Part shown: positions 8,623-17,375 of the stretch, piece by piece
Numbering within the stretch: position 1 is the first letter of the stretch
How the letters are laid out: each line of letters opens with the position of its first letter
Assembly: GCA_015066705.1 (NCBI GenBank)
Contig: SVNV01000001.1
Location: 62,001 to 126,000, forward strand
Source of the DNA: Ruminococcus sp.
Lineage (GTDB): Bacteria > Bacillota > Clostridia > Oscillospirales > Ruminococcaceae
Direction of reading: 5' to 3'
Length of the DNA stretch: 64,000 bases
Translations under genes and position numbers: made by a program
Notes under the pieces: model-generated
What the model was told of the DNA's origin: nothing
What the model saw: only the letters and a program-made list of their open reading frames with translations
Databases searched by the model: none

Positions 8623-9498
8623 TTATTCCTTATCGGTTTCGTCAGATTTTGAATAAACTTCATACTCGTCCCAGATAGTTTCCAACTTTTCAAAGGTTTC
8701 TGTAACTCTGTCTCTGGCTCTTATTGAAACTGCAACAATCAGCGCATTTATCAAGCTGAGCGGTGCAACCAGCGAATCTACAAAGGAAGCCATATCACTT
8801 CTTGCAATAAGCACATTATCTGAATAAGGCACAAGTGGTGAGGATTTGCTGTCGGTAATAGCAATTACCTTTGCGCCGTGAGTTTTTGCATATCTCAGTG
8901 CAGTAACAGTCTGATTTGAATATCTCGGGAAAGAAATTCCGATAATCACGTCGTTATGGTCAATTCTTAAAATCTGCTCAAACATTTCGCTGGCAGTAGA
9001 AGCTGTAACCAGCTTAACATCAGGGAAAATCAAGTTGAAATAATACTTGATAAACGTAGCAAGTGATGCTGAGCTTCTTGCACCTATTATGTAAATAGTC
9101 TTACTATTCATAATCTTATCGACACAGCTATTGAAGTCCTCCTTTGAGGATTCTTCAAGAGTTTTCCTGATACGCTCGATATCAAGGTTCAGAACCTTTT
9201 CCATAACATCGCTGTCGCCAATCTGGTCAGAGGTAACATCAATTCTCTGAACGGCTGTCAGCTTATTTCTCATAACGTCCTGAAGCGCTCTCTGAAGTGC
9301 AGGGTATCCGTCAAAGCCAAGCTCTGTCGCCATTCTTACAACGGTAGATTCGCTGACGCCAACAGTAGCACCAAGCTTTGCAGCTGTCATAAAGGCAGCC
9401 TTATCGTAATGCTCAAGAATATATCCTGCTATTGATTTATGTCCCTTTGACATTTCAGGAAGCCTATTTTTAATTTCAGAAAACAAATCGTTATTCAA
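8623..9498 (-). CDS. MurR/RpiR family transcriptional regulator
   Basis: A 291-residue regulator. Residues 1-75 are the HTH_6 DNA-binding domain, with LGATVGVSESTVVRMATELG as the helix-turn-helix. Residues of about 120-260 are a SIS sugar-phosphate isomerase-like domain that normally senses a phosphosugar; IIGARSSASLA and ISFPRYSNQTV are its phosphate-binding loops. In this family the SIS ligand is often an amino-sugar or pentose phosphate. No sugar-metabolism genes lie next to it, so the target is unknown. It is followed within 2 bases by the HI0933-family oxidoreductase. The acidic C-terminal tail has no assigned role. Confidence 0.88.
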   Translation of the reverse strand: MNNDLFSEIKNRLPEMSKGHKSIAGYILEHYDKAAFMTAAKLGATVGVSESTVVRMATELGFDGYPALQRALQDVMRNKLTAVQRIDVTSDQIGDSDVMEKVLNLDIERIRKTLEESSKEDFNSCVDKIMNSKTIYIIGARSSASLATFIKYYFNLIFPDVKLVTASTASEMFEQILRIDHNDVIIGISFPRYSNQTVTALRYAKTHGAKVIAITDSKSSPLVPYSDNVLIARSDMASFVDSLVAPLSLINALIVAVSIRARDRVTETFEKLETIWDEYEVYSKSDETDKE

Positions 9499-9518
9499 AG
9501 AATTTCACCCTTCCCTGA

Positions 9519-9740
9519 TTATTCAAACAGGCTGTTTGAAAGCCCGATAATTTTTTCGCGTCTTTTCTGAGTTTCTTCCTCACAGATTTCATAGTGGTCA
9601 TCTTTAATCACTATAACATCACCTTCTTTTACATTCTGAGGAAGTCTGTCAAGTTTGACAAGAATATTTGTTGTGTTTTCCTGCTCATCGCTCAGCTCAC
9701 AAACAGCATATTCTCCTTCAATTCTGTCAATAATCAGCAT
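9519..9740 (-). CDS. DUF3006 family small protein
   Basis: A 73-residue protein starting MLIIDRIEGEYAVCEL, a typical DUF3006 opening predicted to form a small beta-barrel. Function is unknown. ATG at 9740 is chosen because AGGAG lies 8 bases upstream; the longer frame from 9782 has no site and would run into the previous gene. The stop codon of the upstream ComEC-like hydrolase is at 9742-9744, so the two genes are directly joined. The same pairing of a secreted metallo-beta-lactamase-fold protein with DUF3006 recurs in Firmicutes, which suggests a shared role. Confidence 0.85.
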   Translation of the reverse strand: MLIIDRIEGEYAVCELSDEQENTTNILVKLDRLPQNVKEGDVIVIKDDHYEICEEETQKRREKIIGLSNSLFE

Positions 9741-9741
9741 T

Positions 9742-10704
9742 TTAATTCTCCTGTTCAAGCAGATTTTTGCCCTTGGTATCAATTACCGAAAGTCCTTTTC
9801 CGTCAGACTCGAAAACAATCGTACCCGTCTTATAGGTTGATAAAATATAATCTGCATAGGTTTTTATTCTGTCAACAGCCTCTTCGTGAGGGTGTCCGTA
9901 ATCATTTTCCTTTGCGCAGGAAATTATAGCATATCTCGGATTAACCACATCAAGAAGCTCTGCGCTACTTGCGGTTTCGCTACCGTGATGTCCCATTTTA
10001 TACACCTTTGCAGAAAGCTTACTGCCATACTTTTTCGCAAAATCCTTTTCGGCAGTTTTTTCTGTATCTCCTGTCAGCAAAAATGAATTATCCCCGTGAG
10101 TGATTTTTGCACAGACAGAATAATTATTAAGGTTTTTTGTATCGCTTATAGGCTTGAAAATTTCAACCTTACTTGTTCCCAGCTCAAGAGTTTCATCTCT
10201 TGCGGTTCTGATTTTCAGCTTTTTATCAGAAATAGTCCTGAGAAGCTTTTCATAAACCATAGTTGTAGGAACCATATCATCAGGAAGCTTTGGCATAATA
10301 ATTGTTTCAACCTGATAGTTTCTGATAATATGTGAAAGTCCTCCGATATGGTCGCTATGTGGGTGTGTACCGATAACGTACTTTAATTTAGTAACTCCCA
10401 TTTTATCAAGGTAGTCAGCAACTATCTCTCCGCAGTCGGATTCGCCGGCGTCAACAAGCATAGCTTCTCCGTCGGATATTATCAGCGTACTGTCGCCCTG
10501 ACCTACATCGATAAAATGCACCGACATCTGAGCATCAACTGCAGCAGTATCAGCATCATCAAAAAATTTCTTATATTTATCGATATTTATTATTCCGTTA
10601 TCGGCAAGTATCCCGATTATCATTACTGTCAGGATAATAATTCCTGAAATCAGCTTAACAGGGTCAATTTTACCTATCTTTTTGATTTTGAATCTTTGTG
10701 CCAT
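9742..10704 (-). CDS. ComEC/Rec2-like metallo-beta-lactamase-fold hydrolase, membrane-anchored
   Basis: A 320-residue protein. A basic N-terminus is followed by one transmembrane helix (about residues 17-37). The rest is a metallo-beta-lactamase domain opening with HFIDVGQGDSTLI and containing the metal ligands THPHSDHIGG, then LLTGDTEK and MGHHGSET. This matches the extracellular hydrolase domain of the competence protein ComEC, but without the competence membrane channel. Stand-alone relatives are thought to be nucleases or phosphodiesterases; the substrate here is unknown. Its first codons overlap the end of the YgiQ-like gene and its end abuts the DUF3006 gene, so the three are probably translated together. 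Confidence 0.88.
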   Translation of the reverse strand: MAQRFKIKKIGKIDPVKLISGIIILTVMIIGILADNGIINIDKYKKFFDDADTAAVDAQMSVHFIDVGQGDSTLIISDGEAMLVDAGESDCGEIVADYLDKMGVTKLKYVIGTHPHSDHIGGLSHIIRNYQVETIIMPKLPDDMVPTTMVYEKLLRTISDKKLKIRTARDETLELGTSKVEIFKPISDTKNLNNYSVCAKITHGDNSFLLTGDTEKTAEKDFAKKYGSKLSAKVYKMGHHGSETASSAELLDVVNPRYAIISCAKENDYGHPHEEAVDRIKTYADYILSTYKTGTIVFESDGKGLSVIDTKGKNLLEQEN

Positions 10705-12551
10705 CTGTCTTTTCCCTTTTTTACGGTGTTTTTATGTGGTGTAAAGTTATTTTTCTTTACAGAGTTTTCGCCCTCAACGAGGCAGTTTTTACCCTTTCCG
10801 ATGAGGTCAGTTCTTCCTGCTTTTTTCAAAGCGTCGATAATCTTCTGTTTATTCTGAGGTTTATAATACTGGAGCAGAGCTCTCTGCAAAGCTTTTTCCT
10901 CTTTATCCTTTGCTACATAAACAGGCTCAAGGGTATAAGGGTCAAGCTCCGAATAAAACATCGCTGTGGAAATTGTTCCCGGTGTCGGGTAGTAATCCTG
11001 CACCTGTTCAGGTCGGATATTGTTTTCCTTTAAAAACATTGCAAGCTCAACAGCGTCCTTCATAGTACTTCCAGGGTGTGAGCTCATAAGGTATGGCACA
11101 AGATACTGCTCCTTACCCTTTTGTTTTGTGATTTCATAAAATTTCTTCTGAAATCTCTTGTAAGCCTCAATATGTGGCTTTCCCATTTTATCAAGGACAA
11201 CAGCCGAACAATGCTCAGGGGCAACCTTAAGCTGACCGCTGACGTGGTGTTCGATAAGTTCTCTTATAAAGCTTTCATCTCTGTCCTCGATAAGGTAGTC
11301 ATATCTGATTCCCGAACGGATAAAAACCTTTTTAACCTTCGGGACTTTTCTCAGTTCTCTTAAAATATCAAGGTATTCCGTATGGTTTACATCAAGATTC
11401 TTGCAAGGTGTCGGAGCAAGGCATTTCTTACCCTTACAAAGTCCTGATGTGAGCTGTTTTTCGCAGGACGGTGCTCTGAAGTTTGCAGTAGGGCCTCCGA
11501 CATCGTGAATATACCCCTTAAAATCAGGCATTTCTGTCAGTTTTTTAGCTTCAAGAAGAACAGATTCCTTACTTCGTGTCTGGATTCTTCTACCCTGATG
11601 CAAAGCGATAGAACAGAAATTACAAAAACCAAAGCAACCTCTGTTATGTGTAATTGAAAACTTAACTTCCTCAATACCAGGCACTCCGCCGTCCTTTTCA
11701 TAAATCGGGTGGTAGTCCCTCATATACGGCAGGCTATACACCAAATCAAGCTCCTCTGTTGTAAGAGATGTTGCAGGCGGATTCTGAACAAGCATCATAT
11801 CTCCCTGTCGCTGAATAACAGTTCTTCCGTAAATTTCGTCCTGCTGGTCGTACTGGATTCTTGTAGCCTTGGCATACAGCTTTTTATTTTCCCTCACCTG
11901 AGCAAGTGACGGGCATTCAACTGCACCGATTGGGGTATTGACAGGCTCCGTCAGATAGCAGGTACCTCTTACGTCGGTGATTGATTTAACATCCTCACCG
12001 TTATTGAGGCGGTCTGCAATTTCAACGATTGAATGTTCTCCCATGCCAAACATAAGAATATCAGCCTTACAGTCAACAAGCACAGACGGCATTACTGAGT
12101 CATTCCAGTAGTCATAGTGTGCAAATCTTCTCAGTGAAGCTTCAAGCCCACCTGTCAGCACAGGTATTTCAGGGTGAAGCTCCTTTAATTTTTTACAGTA
12201 AACTGTAACTGCTCTGTCGGGACGCTTTCCGAATTTCCCACCGGCTGTGTATGCGTCCTCTGTACGGAGTCTTTTGGCAACGGTATAATGTGCAACCATT
12301 GAGTCGATGTTTCCTGCAGTTACAAGATACGCAAGTCTTGGTGTGCCCAGCTTTTCAAAATCCCGTGCATTTTTCCAGTCGGGCTGTGAAATAATACCCA
12401 CTGAATAGCCGTGATATTCAAGGAGACGGGATATAATCGCCACGCCAAAGCTTGGGTGGTCAACATAAGCGTCACCTGTTATGTAGACAAAGTCAAGCTG
12501 TGAAATCCCACGCTCGTCCATATCCTTTTTTGAAATAGGCAAAAACGCCAT
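10674..12551 (-). CDS. YgiQ family radical SAM protein
   Basis: A 625-residue protein. An N-terminal cobalamin-binding-like region (FVYITGDAYVDHPSFGVAII) is followed by a radical SAM domain whose cluster motif is CFGFCNFC at about residues 303-311. The tail is Lys-rich (KNTVKKGKDRW). The family (UPF0313) is widespread and uncharacterised; a radical-based modification is expected from the cluster, but the substrate is not known. Length matches the family. The end overlaps the start of the ComEC-like gene by 31 bases, and ftsK lies 28 bases upstream. Confidence 0.92.
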   Translation of the reverse strand: MAFLPISKKDMDERGISQLDFVYITGDAYVDHPSFGVAIISRLLEYHGYSVGIISQPDWKNARDFEKLGTPRLAYLVTAGNIDSMVAHYTVAKRLRTEDAYTAGGKFGKRPDRAVTVYCKKLKELHPEIPVLTGGLEASLRRFAHYDYWNDSVMPSVLVDCKADILMFGMGEHSIVEIADRLNNGEDVKSITDVRGTCYLTEPVNTPIGAVECPSLAQVRENKKLYAKATRIQYDQQDEIYGRTVIQRQGDMMLVQNPPATSLTTEELDLVYSLPYMRDYHPIYEKDGGVPGIEEVKFSITHNRGCFGFCNFCSIALHQGRRIQTRSKESVLLEAKKLTEMPDFKGYIHDVGGPTANFRAPSCEKQLTSGLCKGKKCLAPTPCKNLDVNHTEYLDILRELRKVPKVKKVFIRSGIRYDYLIEDRDESFIRELIEHHVSGQLKVAPEHCSAVVLDKMGKPHIEAYKRFQKKFYEITKQKGKEQYLVPYLMSSHPGSTMKDAVELAMFLKENNIRPEQVQDYYPTPGTISTAMFYSELDPYTLEPVYVAKDKEEKALQRALLQYYKPQNKQKIIDALKKAGRTDLIGKGKNCLVEGENSVKKNNFTPHKNTVKKGKDRWHKDSKSKR

Positions 12552-12579
12552 TCCCGTCAGTCCTTTCTGATTTTTAATA

Positions 12580-15102
12580 TTAACTCATACTCTGTTTCTC
12601 AAGCCATTCATCCTTTGTGATAAGCACCTTTCTTGGCTTTGAGCCGTCAGGCGCACCGATAATTCCCATCTGTTCCATTTCATCCATAACTCTTGCAGCA
12701 CGACCATAGCCAAGCTTCAATCTTCTCTGGAGATACGAAGTAGAAGCCTGTCCGTTTTCCAGAACAGCTTCAACCGCTTCATTGAAAAGCGGGTCAAGAT
12801 TTGAACCACCTGATTCTCCGTCGTCATCGTAGGACGGCTTTTCGCCCTTAGCCATCGGAATATTCTTTTCGATTTCTTCAATAACAGCTTCGTCGTATTC
12901 TGCGGTAATCTGATTCTTAAGGAAATTTACAACATCACGGACTTCGCTTGTTGCAACAAAGCTTCCCTGAATTCTCATAGGCTTGTCCATACCAACAGGC
13001 ATATAAAGCATATCGCCGTTTCCGAGAAGCTTTTCTGCACCGCCGATATCAAGGATAACTCGTGAATCGGTAAAGTTAGAAACCTTCAACGCCACACGGC
13101 TCGGAATATTCGATTTGATAAGACCTGTAATTACGTCTACTCTTGGTGACTGTGTTGCGATAATAAGGTGCATACCGGCAGCTCTTGCTTTTTGTGCGAT
13201 ACGCAAAACTGACTGTTCAACTTCCTTTGATGCAACCATCATAAGGTCAGCAAACTCGTCGATAATAACCACAATCTGCGGCATTTTTTCAAGCAACTCG
13301 TCGTTTTCAACGTACTTATTATATTCTTCCAAATCTCTTACACCTGTATCAGCAAAAAGGCTATAACGCTTTTCCATTTCGATAACTGCCCAGTTAAGCG
13401 CACCTGCCGCCTTTCTTGCGTCAGTAACTACCGGAATAAGAAGGTGTGGGATTCCGTTATAAATCGGAAATTCAACCTGTTTAGGGTCGATAAGAATAAG
13501 CTTTACCTCATCAGGAGATGCGTGATAAAGGATATTCATAATAATTGAGTTTGTAAAAACAGACTTACCTGAGCCTGTTGTACCTGCAATAAGCATATGA
13601 GGCATCTTTGCGATATTTCCCACAATGATATTACCCTCGATATCCTTACCTACCGCAAAGCAGAGCTTACCCTCAGATTTTATGTATTCTTCGCTTTCAA
13701 TAAGCTCTCTTATGGAAACTGTATCTCTTGTCTTATTTGGAATTTCAACACCGACAGCAGCCTTACCGGGAATAGGAGCTTCAATTCTTACGCCTTTTGC
13801 CGCAAGGTTAAGAGCAATATCGTCTGAAAGTCCTGTAATCTTACTTACCTTTACTCCGGCCGCAGGCTGAAGCTCATATCTTGTTACCGACGGGCCTCTT
13901 GAAATATCAACAATTCTTGACTGGATACCAAAGCTCTGGAGTGTAGTAACAAGTGTATCTGATTTTCCCTGAATTTCCGTCTGGATTTCAGCAGGGTCAC
14001 TGTTATTCTTAGCATAGTTAAGAAGTGAAACAGGCGGTGTCTTATAAACCGCAATAGCATTATCCTTTTCAAAGAAGGTTGTCTGTCCGTCGCTTTCAAT
14101 GAAGACAGGATTGATAAGCGGGTCCTCCTTTTTTTCAGGAAGAGCCTTCTTGATAATTTCCTTAAGCTGTTTATCCTCTGTAGTTTTTGCTGTTTCCTCC
14201 ATTTTCTTACGGGTAACCTTAGGAGCATTTACAGGGTGAATAGGAAGGACTATATCAAGCTCAGGGTCGTGTTCGATTTCGTCGACTTTCTGATTATTCA
14301 CAGCCGTCATATCATCGTCCTGAATATATTTTGCTACGTCAACACGCTTATTTTTTCTTTCCTCTTTGGAAATATTCTCAGGAGGGATTTTTGAGCCTTT
14401 TTTCTTTTCCTGCTTTTCAGCCTGAAGTCTTTCTCTTTCAGCACGTCTTTCTTCTGCTCTTTCAGCTCTTACAACAGAATTTTCCTTATTGGTTTCCTTA
14501 ACTGCTGAATAGCCCTTTCTGAAAGGCTTTGTAATTGCAATAAAAAACTCGATAAGTGTAAGGTTTGTGAGAAGCATTACAAAAGTAAAGGTCAGGAGAA
14601 TTATAATTATTGCAGCTCCCACTCTCTTAAATATTGCAAGAAGCGGCCAACCGAGAAGTGCGGAACAAAGTCCGCCCCCCTTAAGCTTCACGCCGTTTTC
14701 ATAAAGCTTACGTAGCTTATCTGCAAAGCCGTGACCATCTACGCTTCCCACAGCTAAAATCTGAACAATTCCGCTGATTAAAAGCATAAGGATTACACCC
14801 TGAATAATCTTTGTTACAACTGCATTCTGGGATTTATCCCTTGCTATCATAATTGAAACATAAATGATTTCGGGGCCAACAAGAAATGCAGAAATTCCGA
14901 ACATTCCTCTGTTGATTTCATATAGCTTATTCCACATTCCGCCACCTTGTACGAAGGTAACAAGTATCATAAGTATTCCCAGTGAAAAAAGTATGTAGGA
15001 CCAGAAGCGACGGTTTTCGCCACGTCTTGCTTCTCCAAGCTTTGTCGGGCTGTTTTTGATATTGCTATTCTTTTTTGCTGAAGATTTTTTCTGAGCAGCC
15101 AT
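12580..15102 (-). CDS. ftsK: DNA translocase FtsK/SpoIIIE
   Basis: An 840-residue hexameric motor that pumps chromosomal DNA through the division or sporulation septum. The N-terminal third has about four transmembrane segments (residues of roughly 35-205). A charged Lys/Glu linker (about 215-330) follows, then the RecA-like motor with Walker A GTTGSGKS and Walker B VVIIDEFADLM. A C-terminal winged-helix gamma domain (STSYLQRRLKLGYGRAARVM) reads orientation sequences. The neighbouring uppP, ylzJ-like and tepA genes match the tepA-ylzJ-spoIIIE order of Bacillus, except for the inserted uppP, and favour SpoIIIE-type ancestry. Confidence 0.95.
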   Translation of the reverse strand: MAAQKKSSAKKNSNIKNSPTKLGEARRGENRRFWSYILFSLGILMILVTFVQGGGMWNKLYEINRGMFGISAFLVGPEIIYVSIMIARDKSQNAVVTKIIQGVILMLLISGIVQILAVGSVDGHGFADKLRKLYENGVKLKGGGLCSALLGWPLLAIFKRVGAAIIIILLTFTFVMLLTNLTLIEFFIAITKPFRKGYSAVKETNKENSVVRAERAEERRAERERLQAEKQEKKKGSKIPPENISKEERKNKRVDVAKYIQDDDMTAVNNQKVDEIEHDPELDIVLPIHPVNAPKVTRKKMEETAKTTEDKQLKEIIKKALPEKKEDPLINPVFIESDGQTTFFEKDNAIAVYKTPPVSLLNYAKNNSDPAEIQTEIQGKSDTLVTTLQSFGIQSRIVDISRGPSVTRYELQPAAGVKVSKITGLSDDIALNLAAKGVRIEAPIPGKAAVGVEIPNKTRDTVSIRELIESEEYIKSEGKLCFAVGKDIEGNIIVGNIAKMPHMLIAGTTGSGKSVFTNSIIMNILYHASPDEVKLILIDPKQVEFPIYNGIPHLLIPVVTDARKAAGALNWAVIEMEKRYSLFADTGVRDLEEYNKYVENDELLEKMPQIVVIIDEFADLMMVASKEVEQSVLRIAQKARAAGMHLIIATQSPRVDVITGLIKSNIPSRVALKVSNFTDSRVILDIGGAEKLLGNGDMLYMPVGMDKPMRIQGSFVATSEVRDVVNFLKNQITAEYDEAVIEEIEKNIPMAKGEKPSYDDDGESGGSNLDPLFNEAVEAVLENGQASTSYLQRRLKLGYGRAARVMDEMEQMGIIGAPDGSKPRKVLITKDEWLEKQSMS

Positions 15103-15114
15103 TTCTTTCCTCCA

Positions 15115-15975
15115 TTAGTTTATTGTAAGCGGATGTCCGATAACAATTTCTATAATTGCGATAGTGATAACCACCACGCCAAGCACAGCGGTATAATAAC
15201 CAAAGTACTTGAATTTATCTGATTTTACAAGCCAGGAAACCATTTTGATTGCCATAATTCCTACGATTGCAGCAACCACAAATCCGATAAGGTATGAAAT
15301 CTCAAAGGTCATACCCTCCTTAACTGCATCTCCTACTTCAAGGACACAGCCACCAAGAATTGCAGGAATTCCGAGAATAAAAGAATATCTCACTGCTGTT
15401 TCTCTTGAAAAACCACAAAACAGTCCGCTTGAAATTGTTGAGCCTGAGCGTGAAACTCCCGGCAGAAGTGCGATACCCTGAAAAATTCCCACAGTAGCCG
15501 CATTTTTCACTGTAATATCCTCAGGATTTTTTGTTCCCTTTACGCATTTATCAGACATAATAAGAATAAACGCCGTATAAAGGAAGCAGATACCTTCTGC
15601 AAGAATTGAGCTGTCCTCTGCAAAGCTTTCAAAAAAGCCTTTGAAAATAAAGAAAGGCAGAAGCATTGCTGTTGAAAGAATAATCATAAAAATCATATTT
15701 CTCTCGCCGTTCATTTCCTTAAAGGAAAACTTTCCACGGAATATATCAGCACACAATCTGAAAAACTCAATTATAAGCGCCTTGATTGTATCCCAGAAAG
15801 CTACGAAAACTGCAACAAGAGTTCCCAGATGTAAAATTGCCGAAAACATTAATGCACCCTCGCCGTCATTTCCTGTGAAGTGCTGAAAAAGTGAGAGGTG
15901 GCCTGAGCTTGAAACAGGGAGAAACTCAGTAAGCCCCTGAATTATAGCCTGAAAAATAGCTTCTAAAATAGTCAT
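15115..15975 (-). CDS. uppP: Undecaprenyl-diphosphate phosphatase UppP (BacA family)
   Basis: A 286-residue polytopic membrane protein that recycles the lipid carrier undecaprenyl diphosphate to the monophosphate for peptidoglycan and other wall polymers, giving basal bacitracin resistance. The first active-site region IIQGLTEFLPVSSSGHL (residues 11-27) and the second, PGVSRSGSTISSGL (about 170-183), are both intact. About seven hydrophobic segments fit the family. It lies 12 bases before ftsK. Together with uppS elsewhere in the window it covers both making and recycling the carrier. Confidence 0.95.
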   Translation of the reverse strand: MTILEAIFQAIIQGLTEFLPVSSSGHLSLFQHFTGNDGEGALMFSAILHLGTLVAVFVAFWDTIKALIIEFFRLCADIFRGKFSFKEMNGERNMIFMIILSTAMLLPFFIFKGFFESFAEDSSILAEGICFLYTAFILIMSDKCVKGTKNPEDITVKNAATVGIFQGIALLPGVSRSGSTISSGLFCGFSRETAVRYSFILGIPAILGGCVLEVGDAVKEGMTFEISYLIGFVVAAIVGIMAIKMVSWLVKSDKFKYFGYYTAVLGVVVITIAIIEIVIGHPLTIN

Positions 15976-16014
15976 AAACTCTGTCCTTTCGTCGGTTGTA
16001 TCGTTGTCTTGATT

Positions 16015-16125
16015 TTATTTAAGATAGTCGTAAGGGTTAGTGGAGAAATAGCTTTTTTCCGCCTCTTTTTCATTCCACAAATCATTCCTCACAACATCAT
16101 ACAAGCTAATTATTGTGTGTATCAT
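16015..16125 (-). CDS. Small YlzJ-like protein overlapping the end of tepA
   Basis: A 36-codon frame beginning MIHTIISLYDVVRNDLW and ending NPYDYLK. It starts inside tepA and overlaps its end by 20 bases. It fills what would otherwise be an empty gap between tepA and uppP. In Bacillus, tepA (ymfB) is followed by ylzJ, a small protein of unknown function with a similar hydrophobic M-I-x-T-I opening, then spoIIIE. The position and N-terminus support a YlzJ-like assignment, but the remainder is too short for me to be sure. No clear separate ribosome binding site is seen, so translation would be coupled to tepA. Confidence 0.55.
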   Translation of the reverse strand: MIHTIISLYDVVRNDLWNEKEAEKSYFSTNPYDYLK

Positions 16126-16837
16126 TAAAAACTTCCTTTTCGCTATGGTTTTCTATCATATCATAAAGGCATTCGATTGCATCAGATAATCCGCCGAGGC
16201 TGTCAATAAGACCTTCTCTCACTGCATTTTCGCCGTCAAGCACAGTTCCCACGTCCATAACAAGCTCGCCGGTCTGCATCATAAGCTCTTTGAATCTTTT
16301 TGGTGAAACCTTTGAGTTTGCCGAAACAAATCTGATTATTCTGTCCTGCATCTTATCAAAATAAGACAGTGTCTGTGGAACACCCAGAACAAGTCCGTTC
16401 ATTCTTACAGGGTGAATTGTCATTGTAGCAGAAGGAACAATGAAGGATTTCTTAGCGCAGACTGCAAGAGGAACTCCGATTGAATGTCCACCTCCCACAA
16501 CAAGTGAAACAGTAGGAGTTTTCATTCCGGCAACCACCTCAGCGATTGCAAGCCCTGCCTCAACATCTCCGCCCACAGTATTAAGAATAATCACAAGCCC
16601 CTCAATAGACCTATCCTGCTCGATAGCCACAAGCGCGGGAATAATATGCTCATACTTGGTAGTCTTATTCTGTGGCGGAAGAACATAGTGTCCCTCCACC
16701 TGACCGATAATATTCAGGCAGTGAATAAGGTGCTTTGCGTTAGGTGTAAAAACCTGCCCCAGACTTTCGATAAGCTCAAGTTGGGAATTCTGATTGTTTT
16801 CGTTTTCACAGCATTCTTTTTTATCGTTATTTTTCAA
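16106..16837 (-). CDS. tepA: ClpP-like translocation-enhancing protease TepA (YmfB)
   Basis: A 243-residue serine protease of the ClpP/crotonase-like fold. A polar N-terminal tail (about 40 residues) precedes the catalytic core. The oxyanion region NTVGGDVEAGLAIAEV, the nucleophile loop GGGHSIGVPLAV and the histidine loop MTIHPVRM are intact. In B. subtilis TepA is linked to degradation of signal peptides or sporulation products. The start is TTG at 16837 with AAAGGA 10 bases upstream; the nearby ATG is out of frame. A promoter at 16955-16983 gives a leader of about 110 bases. It opens the tepA-ylzJ-uppP-ftsK operon. Confidence 0.88.
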   Translation of the reverse strand: MKNNDKKECCENENNQNSQLELIESLGQVFTPNAKHLIHCLNIIGQVEGHYVLPPQNKTTKYEHIIPALVAIEQDRSIEGLVIILNTVGGDVEAGLAIAEVVAGMKTPTVSLVVGGGHSIGVPLAVCAKKSFIVPSATMTIHPVRMNGLVLGVPQTLSYFDKMQDRIIRFVSANSKVSPKRFKELMMQTGELVMDVGTVLDGENAVREGLIDSLGGLSDAIECLYDMIENHSEKEVFNDTHNN

Positions 16838-16954
16838 ATATGGACATTCCTTTCAATACAATACTTTTTAAAGTATTATACAGGAAATCCTCTGAAAATA
16901 TACACTGAAAACAAGTAAACGCCGTCAAATGCACACAATTATCCATACTAAATA

Positions 16955-16983
16955 ATTATAACATAACTCTTATCAAATTGCAA
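16955..16983 (-). promoter_or_regulatory. Sigma-A-type promoter of the tepA-uppP-ftsK operon
   Basis: Minus strand: -35 TTGCAA (16978-16983), 17-base spacer, -10 TATAAT (16955-16960). No other gene lies between it and tepA. Confidence 0.75.
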
Positions 16984-17033
16984 GTTTTAAAAGCTGATAT
17001 TTCATAAATGAAATCCGATTTTTTGCGACAAAA

Positions 17034-17066
17034 AAATCTCTTTCCGATATACCCGAAAAGAGATTT
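17034..17066 (-). terminator. Rho-independent terminator of the his operon
   Basis: Minus strand: AAATCTCTTTTCGGG pairs imperfectly with CGGAAAGAGATTT across a short loop, followed by a run of seven T. It lies downstream of the hisE remnant and the intergenic repeat. Confidence 0.8.
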
Positions 17067-17067
17067 A

Positions 17068-17213
17068 AAAATCATTATAAATTTAATTATAAATGTCATA
17101 TCCGTTTTCACCTTTTAAGGCGAACCGAACAGGTGAGCCGCTAACCGCCGTCACTCAAAAATGTCCTTTTTTTCAAATTTCCCAAAGGCGAGGTGGATGC
17201 AAACGTAACGTTT
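17068..17213. repeat. Non-coding intergenic repeat-like sequence between hisE remnant and terminator
   Basis: About 145 bases with no gene. It contains AAGGCGAACC and AAGGCGAGG elements, a short palindrome CAAACGTTACGTTTG (17200-17214) beside the hisE remnant stop, and no start with a ribosome binding site. Its composition is unlike the A+T-rich DNA beside it, which is typical of dispersed intergenic repeats in Clostridia; that it is dispersed in this genome cannot be shown from one window. Confidence 0.4.
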
Positions 17214-17215
17214 GT

Positions 17216-17328
17216 TTAAGTGTTCTTGTCAACTGTGTGGAACTGCTTTAAGTTGCCGATTTTTTCGTTTCTTTCATCAAGAACATGTTCAACGTCCTTC
17301 CAGTCAAGTCCCTTATTTACACAGAGCC
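17216..17328 (-). repeat. Duplicated 3' end of hisE (outer copy, in frame to a stop codon)
   Basis: Positions 17216-17325 align with 17376-17485 at a constant offset of 160 bases, with about 11 mismatches over 110. Read on the minus strand it encodes LCVNKGLDWKDVEHVLDERN and then EKIGNLKQFHTVDKNT and a TAA stop at 17216-17218. Differences from intact hisE are mostly synonymous (ACT/ACG, AAC/AAT, GAC/GAT, GGA/GGG); only three residues change (V/A, K/Q, H/R). It has no start codon in frame and cannot make HisE alone. Confidence 0.9.
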
Positions 17329-17339
17329 TTCCATAATAG

Positions 17340-17367
17340 TTTTCCCCCGCCGTATGGCGGGGGAAAA
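17340..17367. repeat. Perfect G+C-rich hairpin between the two hisE 3' ends
   Basis: TTTTCCCCCGCC at 17340-17351, loop GTAT, then GGCGGGGGAAAA at 17356-17367: a perfect 12-bp stem. It forms the core of the 57-base spacer between the intact hisE end and the outer copy. A related hairpin stands at 17805-17825 in the hisI spacer. Confidence 0.9.
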
Positions 17368-17375
17368 GATTAAAG

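Noticed and set aside
9498..10704. Competence locus based on the ComEC-like protein
   Set aside because: Only the hydrolase domain is present; no ComEC channel domain or other com genes lie nearby.
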